Shown piece after piece: positions 1 to 6,488 of a DNA stretch of 8,705 nt. The first letter of the stretch is position 1, and each line of letters starts with the position of its first letter. The DNA is from Candidatus Gastranaerophilales bacterium. GTDB lineage: Bacteria > Cyanobacteriota > Vampirovibrionia > Gastranaerophilales > Gastranaerophilaceae. The notes below the pieces were generated by a model. That model was not told the DNA's origin. It did not search any database and was given only the letters and a program-made list of their open reading frames with translations. The position numbers and the translations under genes were made by a program. The stretch is taken from contig JAJPXE010000006.1 of assembly GCA_021205645.1 (NCBI GenBank), positions 1 to 8,705 of the forward strand, given 5' to 3'.

Positions 1-67
1 ATATAAAGACCGCTAAATACTGTGTTACACTTAATATGTGGGAATAAAAAAGAGAAAGGGTTAAAAA

Positions 68-1186
68 ATGATACCTATATTTGATTCAAAACGTCAGTAT
101 GCACAGATTGGCGAAGATGCCGAAAAAGCAGTATGCGAAGTAATGCGTTCAGGCTCATATATTCTGGGGAAAAATTCAAAAGCACTGGAACAAGAGCTGG
201 CAGAATATATCGGGGTTAATTACACAGTAGGTTTGAACTCCGGAACAGATGCGCTGCACCTTGCACTTAGAGCATTAGATATCGGCAAAGGCGATGAAGT
301 CATTACAACCGCATTTACTTTCGTTGCTACCGCTGAGGCTATAGGTATTGTCGGGGCAACTCCTGTTTTTGTTGATATTGATTCTGATACATTCAATATT
401 GACCCTGCAAAAATAGAAGAAGCTATTACGCCGAGAACAAAGGCAATTATTCCTGTTCATTTGTACGGTCAGCCTTGCGATATGGATAGAATTATGGACA
501 TAGCAAAACGTCATAATCTTAGAGTTATCGAGGATTGTTGTCAGGCCATAGGTTCTTCTTATAAAGGACAAAAAGTCGGTTCATTCGGTGATTTTGGCTG
601 CTATAGTTTCTATCCGACAAAGAATTTAGGCACAATGGGCGACGGCGGACTTATTACCACTAACTCCGAAGAATTGAAAAACAGAGTTATTGCTCTCAGA
701 AACCATGGCGGAGCTGTCCGCTACCACCACGATGAAATCGGAGTTAATTCAAGACTTGATGAAATTCAAGCTGCTATTTTGAGAGTTAAACTCCCGTACA
801 TCAATGAATGGAACACAAAACGCAGAGAAAGAGCATCTGTTTATAATGAGCTGTTCTGCAAATGTTCTGATATCCAAACACCTAAAGAATTGGATAACAC
901 ATACTGTGTTTATCACCAGTATACGGTAAAAGTTCCTAACAGAGATGAGATATTTGAAAAACTTCACGAGGCAGGTATAGGTGCAATGCTGTACTATCCT
1001 ATTCCGCTGCATTTGCAAAAAGTTCATGATTATCTCGGTATAAAAAAAGGTTCGTTGCCTGTTACCGAGAAAAATACAGAAATCGTTATGTCGCTTCCGA
1101 TGTTCCCTGAACTCACAAGAGAAGAACAGGAAACCGTTGCAAGCACATTGATTAACCTTGTTGAAAGCTCAAAAGCATTAGTATAA
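68..1186 (+). CDS. DegT/DnrJ/EryC1/StrS family PLP-dependent sugar aminotransferase
   Basis: 372 residues, a normal full length for this family. These enzymes transfer an amino group, usually from glutamate, to a keto sugar attached to a nucleotide in the cytoplasm, making amino sugars for surface polysaccharides. Visible landmarks: the cofactor-phosphate loop SGTDAL at residues 58-63; EDCCQA at 155-160, with D156 expected to bind the pyridine nitrogen and Q159 in the ring-stacking position; and SFYPTKNLG at 180-188, with K185 as the Schiff-base lysine. GDGG follows at 191-194, RNHG at 211-214, and the family motif NSRLDEIQAAIL at 227-238. All catalytic positions are intact, so an active enzyme is expected. 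The start is an ATG preceded by AGAAAGGG at 53-60. The exact sugar cannot be read from sequence: relatives include 3-amino and 4-amino dideoxysugar and 2,3-diamino-uronate transaminases. No sugar-pathway neighbour is present; the gene converges on the activase gene. Family assignment is secure, substrate unknown. Confidence 0.95.
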   Translation: MIPIFDSKRQYAQIGEDAEKAVCEVMRSGSYILGKNSKALEQELAEYIGVNYTVGLNSGTDALHLALRALDIGKGDEVITTAFTFVATAEAIGIVGATPVFVDIDSDTFNIDPAKIEEAITPRTKAIIPVHLYGQPCDMDRIMDIAKRHNLRVIEDCCQAIGSSYKGQKVGSFGDFGCYSFYPTKNLGTMGDGGLITTNSEELKNRVIALRNHGGAVRYHHDEIGVNSRLDEIQAAILRVKLPYINEWNTKRRERASVYNELFCKCSDIQTPKELDNTYCVYHQYTVKVPNRDEIFEKLHEAGIGAMLYYPIPLHLQKVHDYLGIKKGSLPVTEKNTEIVMSLPMFPELTREEQETVASTLINLVESSKALV

Positions 1187-1211
1187 TTAATGTTGATAAT
1201 AATAAATGACA

Positions 1212-1242
1212 GCGGTCGGGTTTTATTATAAAACCCGACCGC
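1212..1242. terminator. Bidirectional hairpin terminator between convergent genes
   Basis: Arms 1212-1226 and 1228-1242 are exact inverted repeats of 15 bases around a single central base. A realistic fold is about 13 pairs with a 5-base loop. The outer stem is GC-rich (GCGGTCGGG) in an AT-rich background. It lies 26 bases after the aminotransferase stop and 30 bases from the activase stop, as expected for a shared terminator of two converging genes. The T-runs after the stem are weak on both strands, so termination efficiency is uncertain. Confidence 0.85.
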
Positions 1243-1271
1243 CATTATATCTATCATAAATTCTTATCCTG

Positions 1272-2285
1272 CTAACCGATATCCCATCTGCCGCAGGTTC
1301 CGCCCCAGCGCGCAATTACATTACCCTGAATATCGTTAATATTTTCTACGTGTTGAACTTTATCAAAACCTTCAACAATGGTTATAACCTCGCAATTGTT
1401 TGAACAGCCGGTACACTGGCAGGTTATGGACTGGAATTGCATATTCCCTACGTTCCAACCTTTGAATGTGGTTTCTTCCTGAGTATATTGGTGATTTTCC
1501 ATAGCAAGTAGAGCTGCACCGATAGCCCCCATTGTCTGGTGGTGATCAGGTACGACAATTTCGGTTTCAAGTGCTTCTTCAAACGCTTTAACCATACCTG
1601 AATTTGTTGCTACACCACCCTGAAATGATACTGTCGGTAATATTTCTTTACCGAGAGCGAGGTTACTGAGATAGTTTCTGACGAGTGCCTGACACAGACC
1701 GTATAACAAATCTTCTACAGGATAGCCCAGCTGCTGTTTATGGATTAAATCACTTTCTGCAAAAACACCGCAGCGTCCGGCTATTCTTGCAGGATTATCC
1801 GATTTTAGGGCTGTTTCGCCGAATATCTCTATCGGAACATTCAGTCTTTGTGCCTGATGGTCGAGGAAACTTCCCGTACCTGCCGCACAAACCGTATTCA
1901 TTGCAAAATCCGTAACAATACCGTCGCGGAGAATGATAATTTTACTATCCTGACCGCCAATTTCAAGTATGGTTTGGACATTTGGGATATACGTAGCAGC
2001 GGCAACAGCGTGTGCGGTAATTTCATTCTTAACGATATCCGCTCCAACTAATGCACCTGCAAGGTTTCTTCCGCTGCCGGTTGTTCCGACACCTTTTATA
2101 TCATACTCGCATGAAACGGCGTTTGCCTGCTCCAAAATCTTGTTTAAACCTGTCTGTACTGCTAAAACGGGCTTGCCTGCCGTTTTTAGCATGTAGGAAT
2201 CTATATATTGTCCTTTTTCATCTACCAGTGCAAGTTTAGTCGTCACAGAACCGACATCTATTCCTAAATATGATGTTATACTCAT
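1272..2285 (-). CDS. 2-hydroxyacyl-CoA dehydratase activase (BadF/BadG/BcrA/BcrD ATPase family) with Cys-rich C-terminal tail
   Basis: 337 residues from the ATG at 2285. Family members are ASKHA-fold ATPases that form homodimers holding one [4Fe-4S] cluster. They use ATP hydrolysis to drive one electron into a 2-hydroxyacyl-CoA dehydratase or benzoyl-CoA-type reductase. The phosphate loop GIDVGSVTTK is at 8-17, IGGQDSK at 109-115, and the probable cluster cysteines are C133 (in NTVCAAGTG) and C172 (in AGRCGVFAESD). FQGGVATN at 221-228 and MGAIGAALLA at 252-261 complete the ATPase core. Beyond about residue 275 is a tail with C289, C291, C294, C298 and C331 (pattern CxCxxCxxxC, then GGTCGRW), absent from the classic HgdC-type activator of about 260 residues but like the Cys motif of the large multidomain activase relatives. 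No dehydratase subunit is in the window, so the substrate is unknown. A TTG directly before the ATG could also serve as start but is too close to the Shine-Dalgarno sequence. Confidence 0.9.
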   Translation of the reverse strand: MSITSYLGIDVGSVTTKLALVDEKGQYIDSYMLKTAGKPVLAVQTGLNKILEQANAVSCEYDIKGVGTTGSGRNLAGALVGADIVKNEITAHAVAAATYIPNVQTILEIGGQDSKIIILRDGIVTDFAMNTVCAAGTGSFLDHQAQRLNVPIEIFGETALKSDNPARIAGRCGVFAESDLIHKQQLGYPVEDLLYGLCQALVRNYLSNLALGKEILPTVSFQGGVATNSGMVKAFEEALETEIVVPDHHQTMGAIGAALLAMENHQYTQEETTFKGWNVGNMQFQSITCQCTGCSNNCEVITIVEGFDKVQHVENINDIQGNVIARWGGTCGRWDIG

Positions 2286-2292
2286 CAATATA

Positions 2293-2296
2293 CCCC
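2293..2296 (-). promoter_or_regulatory. Ribosome binding site that decides the activase start
   Basis: On the minus strand GCGGGG is followed by TATA, then TTG, then ATG. The GGGG is 7 bases from the ATG (2285-2283) but only 4 from the TTG (2288-2286), so ATG is the better start. Confidence 0.6.
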
Positions 2297-2299
2297 GCT

Positions 2300-2319
2300 A
2301 TTATATAAATCTCATTATA
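2300..2319 (-). promoter_or_regulatory. Possible promoter -10 elements for the activase gene
   Basis: Two exact TATAAT hexamers read on the minus strand, at 2319-2314 and 2305-2300. The upstream one would give a transcript starting near 2307 and a leader of about 22 bases that includes the Shine-Dalgarno sequence; the downstream one would start inside that sequence. No convincing -35 box is visible. In AT-rich DNA such hexamers occur by chance, so confidence is low. Confidence 0.3.
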
Positions 2320-2330
2320 AGAATTTTATC

Positions 2331-2352
2331 ATAAACAAAATTTTTTGTTTAT
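2331..2352. repeat. Second palindrome overlapping the terminator hairpin
   Basis: ATAAACAAAA at 2331-2340 and TTTTGTTTAT at 2343-2352 form an exact 10-bp inverted repeat with a TT centre. Its right half uses GTTTAT (2347-2352), which is also the outer left arm of the 24-bp hairpin. The two structures therefore cannot both form completely. The sequence is AT-only apart from one pair, so the second fold is weak. Confidence 0.55.
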
Positions 2353-2396
2353 ATACCAAAAATACCCTTTTTAAAGGGTATTTTTGGTATATAAAC
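2347..2396 (-). terminator. Perfect 24-bp hairpin, intrinsic terminator of the gene at 2422-2976
   Basis: Arms 2347-2370 and 2373-2396 are exact inverted repeats of 24 bases with a 2-base centre. The core is a GGG/CCC stem flanked by A5 on one side and T5 on the other, so either strand reads as stem plus T-run. It begins 25 bases after the stop codon of the minus-strand gene at 2422-2976, and its other side faces the promoter region of the activase gene. Terminator function is the simplest reading; the stem is unusually long and perfect. Confidence 0.8.
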
Positions 2397-2421
2397 GGAT
2401 TTTAATTTAGTTTCAGGTTAT

Positions 2422-2976
2422 TTATGCCGCATAAGAAATATTAGCGGCGGAGGAATTTGTATTATTTACGTTATTTGTCGTATTATTAAACACCGGTATT
2501 GCCTGTTGTGCAAAATAATCAGTCTGAGTATACGAGCTGTAAGGTGATATTAACGGTGTTTGATTACCGAATTGGTTTGCAATTTGTGTTGCATAGTAAT
2601 AATCCTGTATTGTCGGCATTGTTTGTGACTGAGATGAAGTTATAACAGACGATGCTGCAGAGGATGAATTTGTGCTGCCGCTTTTTGCACTTATATAGCT
2701 TTGCAGCAAGGCTGAGGCAATATTATCAGGCTGACCGTATATATCTTGTATTGTAGGAGTTGATGCTTGGGAAGTCGTTTGTGCCGTTGTTTGAGCGGAA
2801 GTATTGTAAATATTTTCTCCGAATGCCTGACTTCCGAAATAATCGTTTGCCATTGATATTTCGTATATTGAATTTAAATCATACGGATTTGATGTGCCTG
2901 AAGCGCTTGTTGTACTTAATAAACTTGTCGATGTTCCTGTATTCACAGCTGATGATGTAAGTGATGCTGATGTCAT
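2422..2976 (-). CDS. Hypothetical Ser/Thr/Asn/Gln-rich low-complexity protein
   Basis: 184 residues; I do not recognise a family. Composition is extreme: no Cys, Trp, His or Arg, and a single Lys (residue 98), with long Ser/Thr runs at 1-30 and 101-119 and an Asn-rich stretch at 164-174. Two kinds of internal repeat stand out: PTIQDIY at 74-80 against PTIQDYY at 121-127, and DYFGSQA at 45-51 against DYFAQQA at 153-159. They are arranged symmetrically (DYF, PTIQD, PTIQD, DYF). There is no signal peptide or membrane segment. It is probably a real gene: ATG start, AGG (2985-2983) about 6 bases upstream, and a strong terminator just past the stop. It is divergent from the gene at 3193, which is also cysteine-free and Ser/Gln-rich, so a shared role or shared control is possible. 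A surface, appendage or non-classically exported protein is conceivable, but nothing in the sequence proves it. Confidence 0.75.
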   Translation of the reverse strand: MTSASLTSSAVNTGTSTSLLSTTSASGTSNPYDLNSIYEISMANDYFGSQAFGENIYNTSAQTTAQTTSQASTPTIQDIYGQPDNIASALLQSYISAKSGSTNSSSAASSVITSSQSQTMPTIQDYYYATQIANQFGNQTPLISPYSSYTQTDYFAQQAIPVFNNTTNNVNNTNSSAANISYAA

Positions 2977-3012
2977 AAATAACCTGTTCTAAAATAAACT
3001 AACCTTATATTC

Positions 3013-3050
3013 TAATAAAGCTTTTTTGATTTAAAAAATTGCTTTTATTA
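3013..3050. repeat. Imperfect AT-rich inverted repeat in the divergent intergenic region
   Basis: TAATAAAGC (3013-3021) followed by T6 is mirrored by A6 (3033-3038) and GCTTTTATTA (3041-3050), with one extra base in the right arm and two unpaired bases. It lies 37 bases upstream of the minus-strand gene, where its promoter should be. Operator or leader hairpin are both possible; it could also be chance in AT-rich DNA. Confidence 0.35.
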
Positions 3051-3065
3051 ATCAATTTATTAAGT

Positions 3066-3108
3066 TTTGTAACAAAAGTATATACTTTGCTTAAAATTAC
3101 GTTACAAA
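3066..3108. promoter_or_regulatory. Candidate operator: 14-bp palindrome nested in a TTTGTAAC/GTTACAAA inverted repeat
   Basis: AAAGTATATACTTT at 3075-3088 is a perfect palindrome. It is enclosed by TTTGTAAC at 3066-3073 and its exact complement GTTACAAA at 3101-3108. A further GTTACA occurs at 3129-3134, inside the candidate promoter of the plus-strand gene. Symmetric elements between divergent promoters are typical of transcription-factor sites; no regulator can be named. Confidence 0.45.
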
Positions 3109-3119
3109 GTGTTGGTTTT

Positions 3120-3148
3120 TTGGTATATGTTACATGGGTAGATATTAT
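3120..3148 (+). promoter_or_regulatory. Candidate sigma-70 promoter for the gene at 3193
   Basis: TTGGTA at 3120-3125 (4 of 6 matches to the -35 consensus) is followed by a 17-base spacer and TATTAT at 3143-3148 (5 of 6 to the -10). The predicted start near 3155 leaves a leader of about 38 bases ending with AAGGG before the ATG. A GTTACA element sits in the spacer, where a bound repressor would block the polymerase. Confidence 0.45.
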
Positions 3149-3192
3149 GAGTTTCCGATATCGCATTGATGAAGCAGAGTAAGGGTTAAAGA

Positions 3193-3663
3193 ATGGTTTC
3201 AGCAGTAAGTTCCATAGGACAAAATTCCATAAGCACGGAAGCGTTGGAGATAATTCGGCGGCTACAGTCGCTCGGAATAGCAGCGACTGGTAATCTCAGT
3301 GTTGATAAGCAGCGCTTACAGCAGGCTGAACTTCAAAAACAACAGGAAACAATGGCTTCAAATTCAGTGCAGAATTTAAGCAATTTAGAAGGAACCGATA
3401 AAGATTTTTCATCGACATTAAATATACTTAGCGTATCACAGCCGGCACCGGCGAATAGTATCGGGGGTACGGACACAGCACAATCATCGGGTTTGGTTAT
3501 GGGATTGGATGCCGTTTCAGGCACTCAATCCTTGAATGACACTCAAAAATCAATGCTTGCCGGTTCGGCTAAAGATGAAGGCGGTATGGTTTCTGCCGAT
3601 AAAATGCTCGGAGCATTGCAGCTTGCCGAATTGAATAAGCTTAAATTGGGGCTTATTGCCTGA
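3193..3663 (+). CDS. Hypothetical small hydrophilic protein with N-terminal helical LGI.xTGN segment
   Basis: 156 residues; function not recognised. It has no Cys, Trp, Tyr or His and only one Phe (residue 72). Residues 14-28 look like an amphipathic helix (STEALEIIRRLQSLG), followed by IAATGN at 29-34 and a charged, Gln-rich helix at 36-53. Residues 57-130 are Ser/Thr/Gly/Asn-rich and probably flexible. Residues 131-155 (GMVSADKMLGALQLAELNKLKL) look like a second helix. No signal peptide or membrane segment is visible. The start is an ATG with AAGGG at 3181-3185, and a candidate promoter lies upstream. A helix plus LGI.xTG pattern near the start occurs, as far as I recall, in other small bacterial proteins of unknown role; that is memory, not a search. 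It is divergent from the low-complexity gene at 2422-2976. Two helical ends and a flexible middle would suit a secreted or scaffold protein, but this is speculation. Confidence 0.75.
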   Translation: MVSAVSSIGQNSISTEALEIIRRLQSLGIAATGNLSVDKQRLQQAELQKQQETMASNSVQNLSNLEGTDKDFSSTLNILSVSQPAPANSIGGTDTAQSSGLVMGLDAVSGTQSLNDTQKSMLAGSAKDEGGMVSADKMLGALQLAELNKLKLGLIA

Positions 3664-3820
3664 GGGGGCATAATTGTTTATTTTTGATTATATACACTTG
3701 TGTCCTGTCTGGCAACGAAGTCGATGTTTAAGATAAAAACTCTTTAGATAAGACCTTTTACCTAATTGTTTAGTAGCGTCAAATTATACTAGCTTCATTA
3801 TACAATTATCAAAAAAAGTA

Positions 3821-3829
3821 TGTTATTAT
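3821..3829 (+). promoter_or_regulatory. Candidate extended -10 promoter for the M16 peptidase operon
   Basis: TGTTATTAT at 3821-3829 matches the extended -10 form TGn followed by TATTAT (5 of 6). No good -35 is visible at the proper distance (TACAAT at 3801-3806), which the TG extension could offset. Start would be near 3836, giving a leader of about 25 bases containing AAGAGG. Confidence 0.4.
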
Positions 3830-3846
3830 ATTCTTAACAGATTTTT

Positions 3847-3852
3847 AAGAGG
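3847..3852 (+). promoter_or_regulatory. Ribosome binding site that decides the M16 start
   Basis: AAGAGG ends 8 bases before the ATG at 3861 and 5 bases before a TTG at 3858. The ATG has the better spacing and starts directly with the Lys-Lys of the signal peptide. Confidence 0.65.
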
Positions 3853-3860
3853 TTTTATTG

Positions 3861-6461
3861 ATGAAGAAATTATTAATTGTTTTTTTGTGTGTATTCATTG
3901 GTAATTTAGCATTTGCCAAGGATTTTAGCGTTTATAAATTAGATAACGGTCAGACTGTTATTATAGAGCAGATAAAAAACAACCCGATAGTAACAATAGA
4001 CACCTGGATAAAAACGGGTTCAATAAACGAAACCGATAAAAACAGCGGTATCTCGCATTTTCTTGAACATTTGTTTTTTAAAGGCACACAAAATCACCCG
4101 ACCGGCGATTTCGACAGGATACTTGAGTCAAAAGGAGCCATAACAAATGCCGCCACAAGTAAGGATTTTACTCATTATTATGTAACAATTGCCTCAAATT
4201 ATTTTGATTTAGCAATGGAATTACACGCAGATATGCTGCTTAACCCGCAAATCCCGAGAAAAGAAATGGAAAAAGAGCGCAAAGTTGTTATTGAAGAAAT
4301 AGCGAAGAGTGCAAATGTGCCTGAAACTATCTGTTATGAAAATCTGAATAAGCTGCTTTATACAACACACCCGTATTTGCGGCGTGTTCTGGGTTTGCAG
4401 TCTGTTGTTGAAAATGTAACCAGAGAAGAAGTGCTTGATTATTATAATACTTACTACACTCCATCGAATATGGTAACGCTTGTTGTCGGTGATGTTGAAC
4501 CGGAGCATGCACTGGAGATTATTAAAAAAACATTCAATTCATCTTATAAAAAACCAGTTGTAAACGATTACAAGCGTGAAAAAATGCTTACTGAACAAAA
4601 ACGCAATGTTACATATACAGAAAAACAGACCGGATATATGATGATAGGGTTCCGCGGAGTCAGTATAACAGAGAATGACACTTATGCACTTGATGTTCTT
4701 GCGACGATTTTAGGCTCCGGCAGAACATCAAAACTTTACCGTTCACTTAAGGAACAGAAACAACTTGTTAACTCTGTCACTGCAGCGGAAGTTTCAATGC
4801 GAGATGACGGCATATTTATAGTTCGGGCTGCGTTTATACCGCAAAATTGCGATAAAGTGGAAAAAGCCGTGTTTGAAGAAATAGCCGGAATACAAGAGAG
4901 GGGCATAACCGAAACCGAGTTGAATACCGCTAAAAAAATGATTGAAAGTGATACGTATTATGCCCGTGAATCAGTTTCAAATATTGCAACAGAAATGGGA
5001 TATGTTTTCACTCTCACCGGCGGAGTCAAGTATTATGAAGAATATCTGAAAAATATAAACAAAGTAAGTGCGGAGGATGTAAAACGAGTTGCCAATAAAT
5101 ATCTTGTGAAAACAAACAGTGCAGTGTCAGTGGTTCTTCCCAAAGAGTTTGAAAACATCCACGATTGTGCAAAAGTCACCGCTGCACCTGTTCAAAATCC
5201 AAAAGTTCAATTGATGACTTCAAATGATATAACTCAAAAATACCGCTATGACAACGGATTAACACTTCTCATGAGCGATACGGATTATAATGATATCGTT
5301 GCTATAAGTATTATCCAAAAAGGCGGAGATTTTGTTTCGACAAAAAAGGGGACAAGCTCGCTGTATGGCGATTTGCTCCTGAAAGGTACAAAAAAATACT
5401 CTCCTGCCGAACTGGCTCAAGTATTGGAGGAAAAAGGAATAAATATTTCAACGTCAGAATCCGCCGATACTTTCAGAATAAATATATTGACAACAAAACC
5501 GTATCTTGATTTTACATTAGAGATACTGGACGAGATACTGAACAATTCGATATTTGATGAAAATGAACTGGAAAAATCGAAAAAGCTTATGCTTAACCGC
5601 ATAAAGCAAACACGTGATAATCCGCTTAAACTCTCATTGGACGGTTTTCGCTCAATGATTTATTCAAATTCCGTTTACAACAGCTCAACAGGGGTTTATG
5701 AAAACTCTATACCGTCAATAACAAAAGAAGATATCAACAATTATAGCGATTTAATCTCAAATCCTGAAAATACGGTCGTATCGGTTACGGGAAATGTTGA
5801 GAATAAAGAAGCTTTAATCTCAAAATTTGCTGCAATGTTCAATTCATCAAGTACTGAAAAATTTGACTACGGTAAGTATTCAATACCAGAAATACGCGAG
5901 CGGAACACACTTGTAAAAACATTGCCGGAACAGCAGACTGCATGGCTGATACTCGGCTGGCAGACAGACGGAATATGTAATCTGAAAGAATATGCAACAC
6001 TGAATATAATAAATACCATTCTCGGCTCCGGCATGAGCTCAAGGTTGTTTGTCAATCTTAGAGAACAAGAAGGACTTGCATACCAGTTAGGTTCAAACTT
6101 TTCACCTCACATGCTCTCGGGTGCGTTTATTGTCTATATCGGCACAAACCCTGCTACACTCGAGCATTCAAAACAAAAAGCGTTGGATGAAGTATATAAA
6201 TTCAAAACTCAATTTGTCAGCGATAAAGAATTGAAAGAGGCAAAAGAAAGACTTCTCGGTCAGTATGTCATAGCTCTGGAAACAAATTCGGACAAGGCTG
6301 AAACTTTATGCTGGTTTGAAGCATCAGGACGGGGTTTCCAATTCGTCGATAAATATAAAGAACTTATAGAATCAGTCACAGCATCAGATATAATTGAAAC
6401 CGCAAATAAATATTTTAACGATAATTATGTTATGTCTGTCGTGACAAATACGGAAAAATAA
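3861..6461 (+). CDS. Secreted double-length M16 (insulinase/pitrilysin family) zinc metallopeptidase
   Basis: 866 residues. A signal peptide is clear: MKK, a hydrophobic core to about residue 16, then AFA before K20, giving likely cleavage after A19 and export to the periplasm or outside. The mature protein holds two fused M16 units (roughly 23-430 and 455-866). The first has the inverted zinc motif HFLEH at 66-70 (H66 and H70 ligands, E69 catalytic), with the third ligand at E146 in KVVIEEI. In the second unit the equivalent positions are S500, G503, D504 and R580, so it cannot bind zinc. Conversely, the substrate-binding Arg/Tyr pair is intact only in the second unit (R734 and Y741 in LREQEGLAY); the first has K297 and N304. 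This complementary loss is known from fused M16 enzymes, where both halves build one chamber. It probably degrades peptides or small unfolded proteins. rsmE follows after 27 bp, suggesting an operon. Confidence 0.93.
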   Translation: MKKLLIVFLCVFIGNLAFAKDFSVYKLDNGQTVIIEQIKNNPIVTIDTWIKTGSINETDKNSGISHFLEHLFFKGTQNHPTGDFDRILESKGAITNAATSKDFTHYYVTIASNYFDLAMELHADMLLNPQIPRKEMEKERKVVIEEIAKSANVPETICYENLNKLLYTTHPYLRRVLGLQSVVENVTREEVLDYYNTYYTPSNMVTLVVGDVEPEHALEIIKKTFNSSYKKPVVNDYKREKMLTEQKRNVTYTEKQTGYMMIGFRGVSITENDTYALDVLATILGSGRTSKLYRSLKEQKQLVNSVTAAEVSMRDDGIFIVRAAFIPQNCDKVEKAVFEEIAGIQERGITETELNTAKKMIESDTYYARESVSNIATEMGYVFTLTGGVKYYEEYLKNINKVSAEDVKRVANKYLVKTNSAVSVVLPKEFENIHDCAKVTAAPVQNPKVQLMTSNDITQKYRYDNGLTLLMSDTDYNDIVAISIIQKGGDFVSTKKGTSSLYGDLLLKGTKKYSPAELAQVLEEKGINISTSESADTFRINILTTKPYLDFTLEILDEILNNSIFDENELEKSKKLMLNRIKQTRDNPLKLSLDGFRSMIYSNSVYNSSTGVYENSIPSITKEDINNYSDLISNPENTVVSVTGNVENKEALISKFAAMFNSSSTEKFDYGKYSIPEIRERNTLVKTLPEQQTAWLILGWQTDGICNLKEYATLNIINTILGSGMSSRLFVNLREQEGLAYQLGSNFSPHMLSGAFIVYIGTNPATLEHSKQKALDEVYKFKTQFVSDKELKEAKERLLGQYVIALETNSDKAETLCWFEASGRGFQFVDKYKELIESVTASDIIETANKYFNDNYVMSVVTNTEK

Positions 6462-6488
6462 TGAATAAATAGAAATCAGGATAAAACG

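Larger units (their letters stand above)
3664..3860 (+). other. 197-bp intergenic region, little recognisable content
   Basis: Between the stop at 3663 and the M16 start. It begins with GGGGG directly after the TGA. A tiny ACAC-TT-GTGT hairpin lies at 3694-3703. No strong terminator for the upstream gene and no RNA gene can be supported. The right end holds the M16 promoter and ribosome binding site listed separately. Confidence 0.5.

Noticed and set aside
1..67. Promoter for the aminotransferase (TAATAT at 32-37)
   Set aside because: No matching -35 at a proper distance, and the region is cut by the window edge, so the upstream context is missing.
275..571. Minus-strand open frame inside the aminotransferase gene
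   Set aside because: Wholly antisense to a gene with intact catalytic motifs; no recognisable domain. The same reasoning removes antisense frames at 749-1027, 4221-4508, 5839-6055 and 7449-7883.
1030..1257. Minus-strand frame spanning the terminator at 1212-1242
   Set aside because: Begins downstream of the hairpin and runs antisense into the aminotransferase; no start signal or domain.
1685..2239. Several plus-strand frames opposite the activase gene
   Set aside because: They overlap each other and the conserved ATPase core on the other strand, and show no domain or convincing ribosome binding site.
2286..2288. TTG as start of the activase
   Set aside because: Only 4 bases from the Shine-Dalgarno sequence; the adjacent ATG at 2285 has better spacing. 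The same applies to TTG at 3858-3860 before the M16 ATG.
2760..2960. Plus-strand 66-codon frame opposite the low-complexity gene
   Set aside because: Could compete with the minus-strand gene, but the minus frame is longer, has a good start signal, internal peptide repeats and a terminator just past its stop.
3694..3703. ACAC-TT-GTGT mini hairpin as terminator of the gene at 3193-3663
   Set aside because: Four-pair stem without a T-run; expected by chance.
3674..3736. 20-codon frame starting with TTG just after GGGGG at 3664-3668
   Set aside because: The GGGGG is well spaced, but the frame is very short, starts with a rare codon and encodes nothing recognisable; conservation data would be needed.
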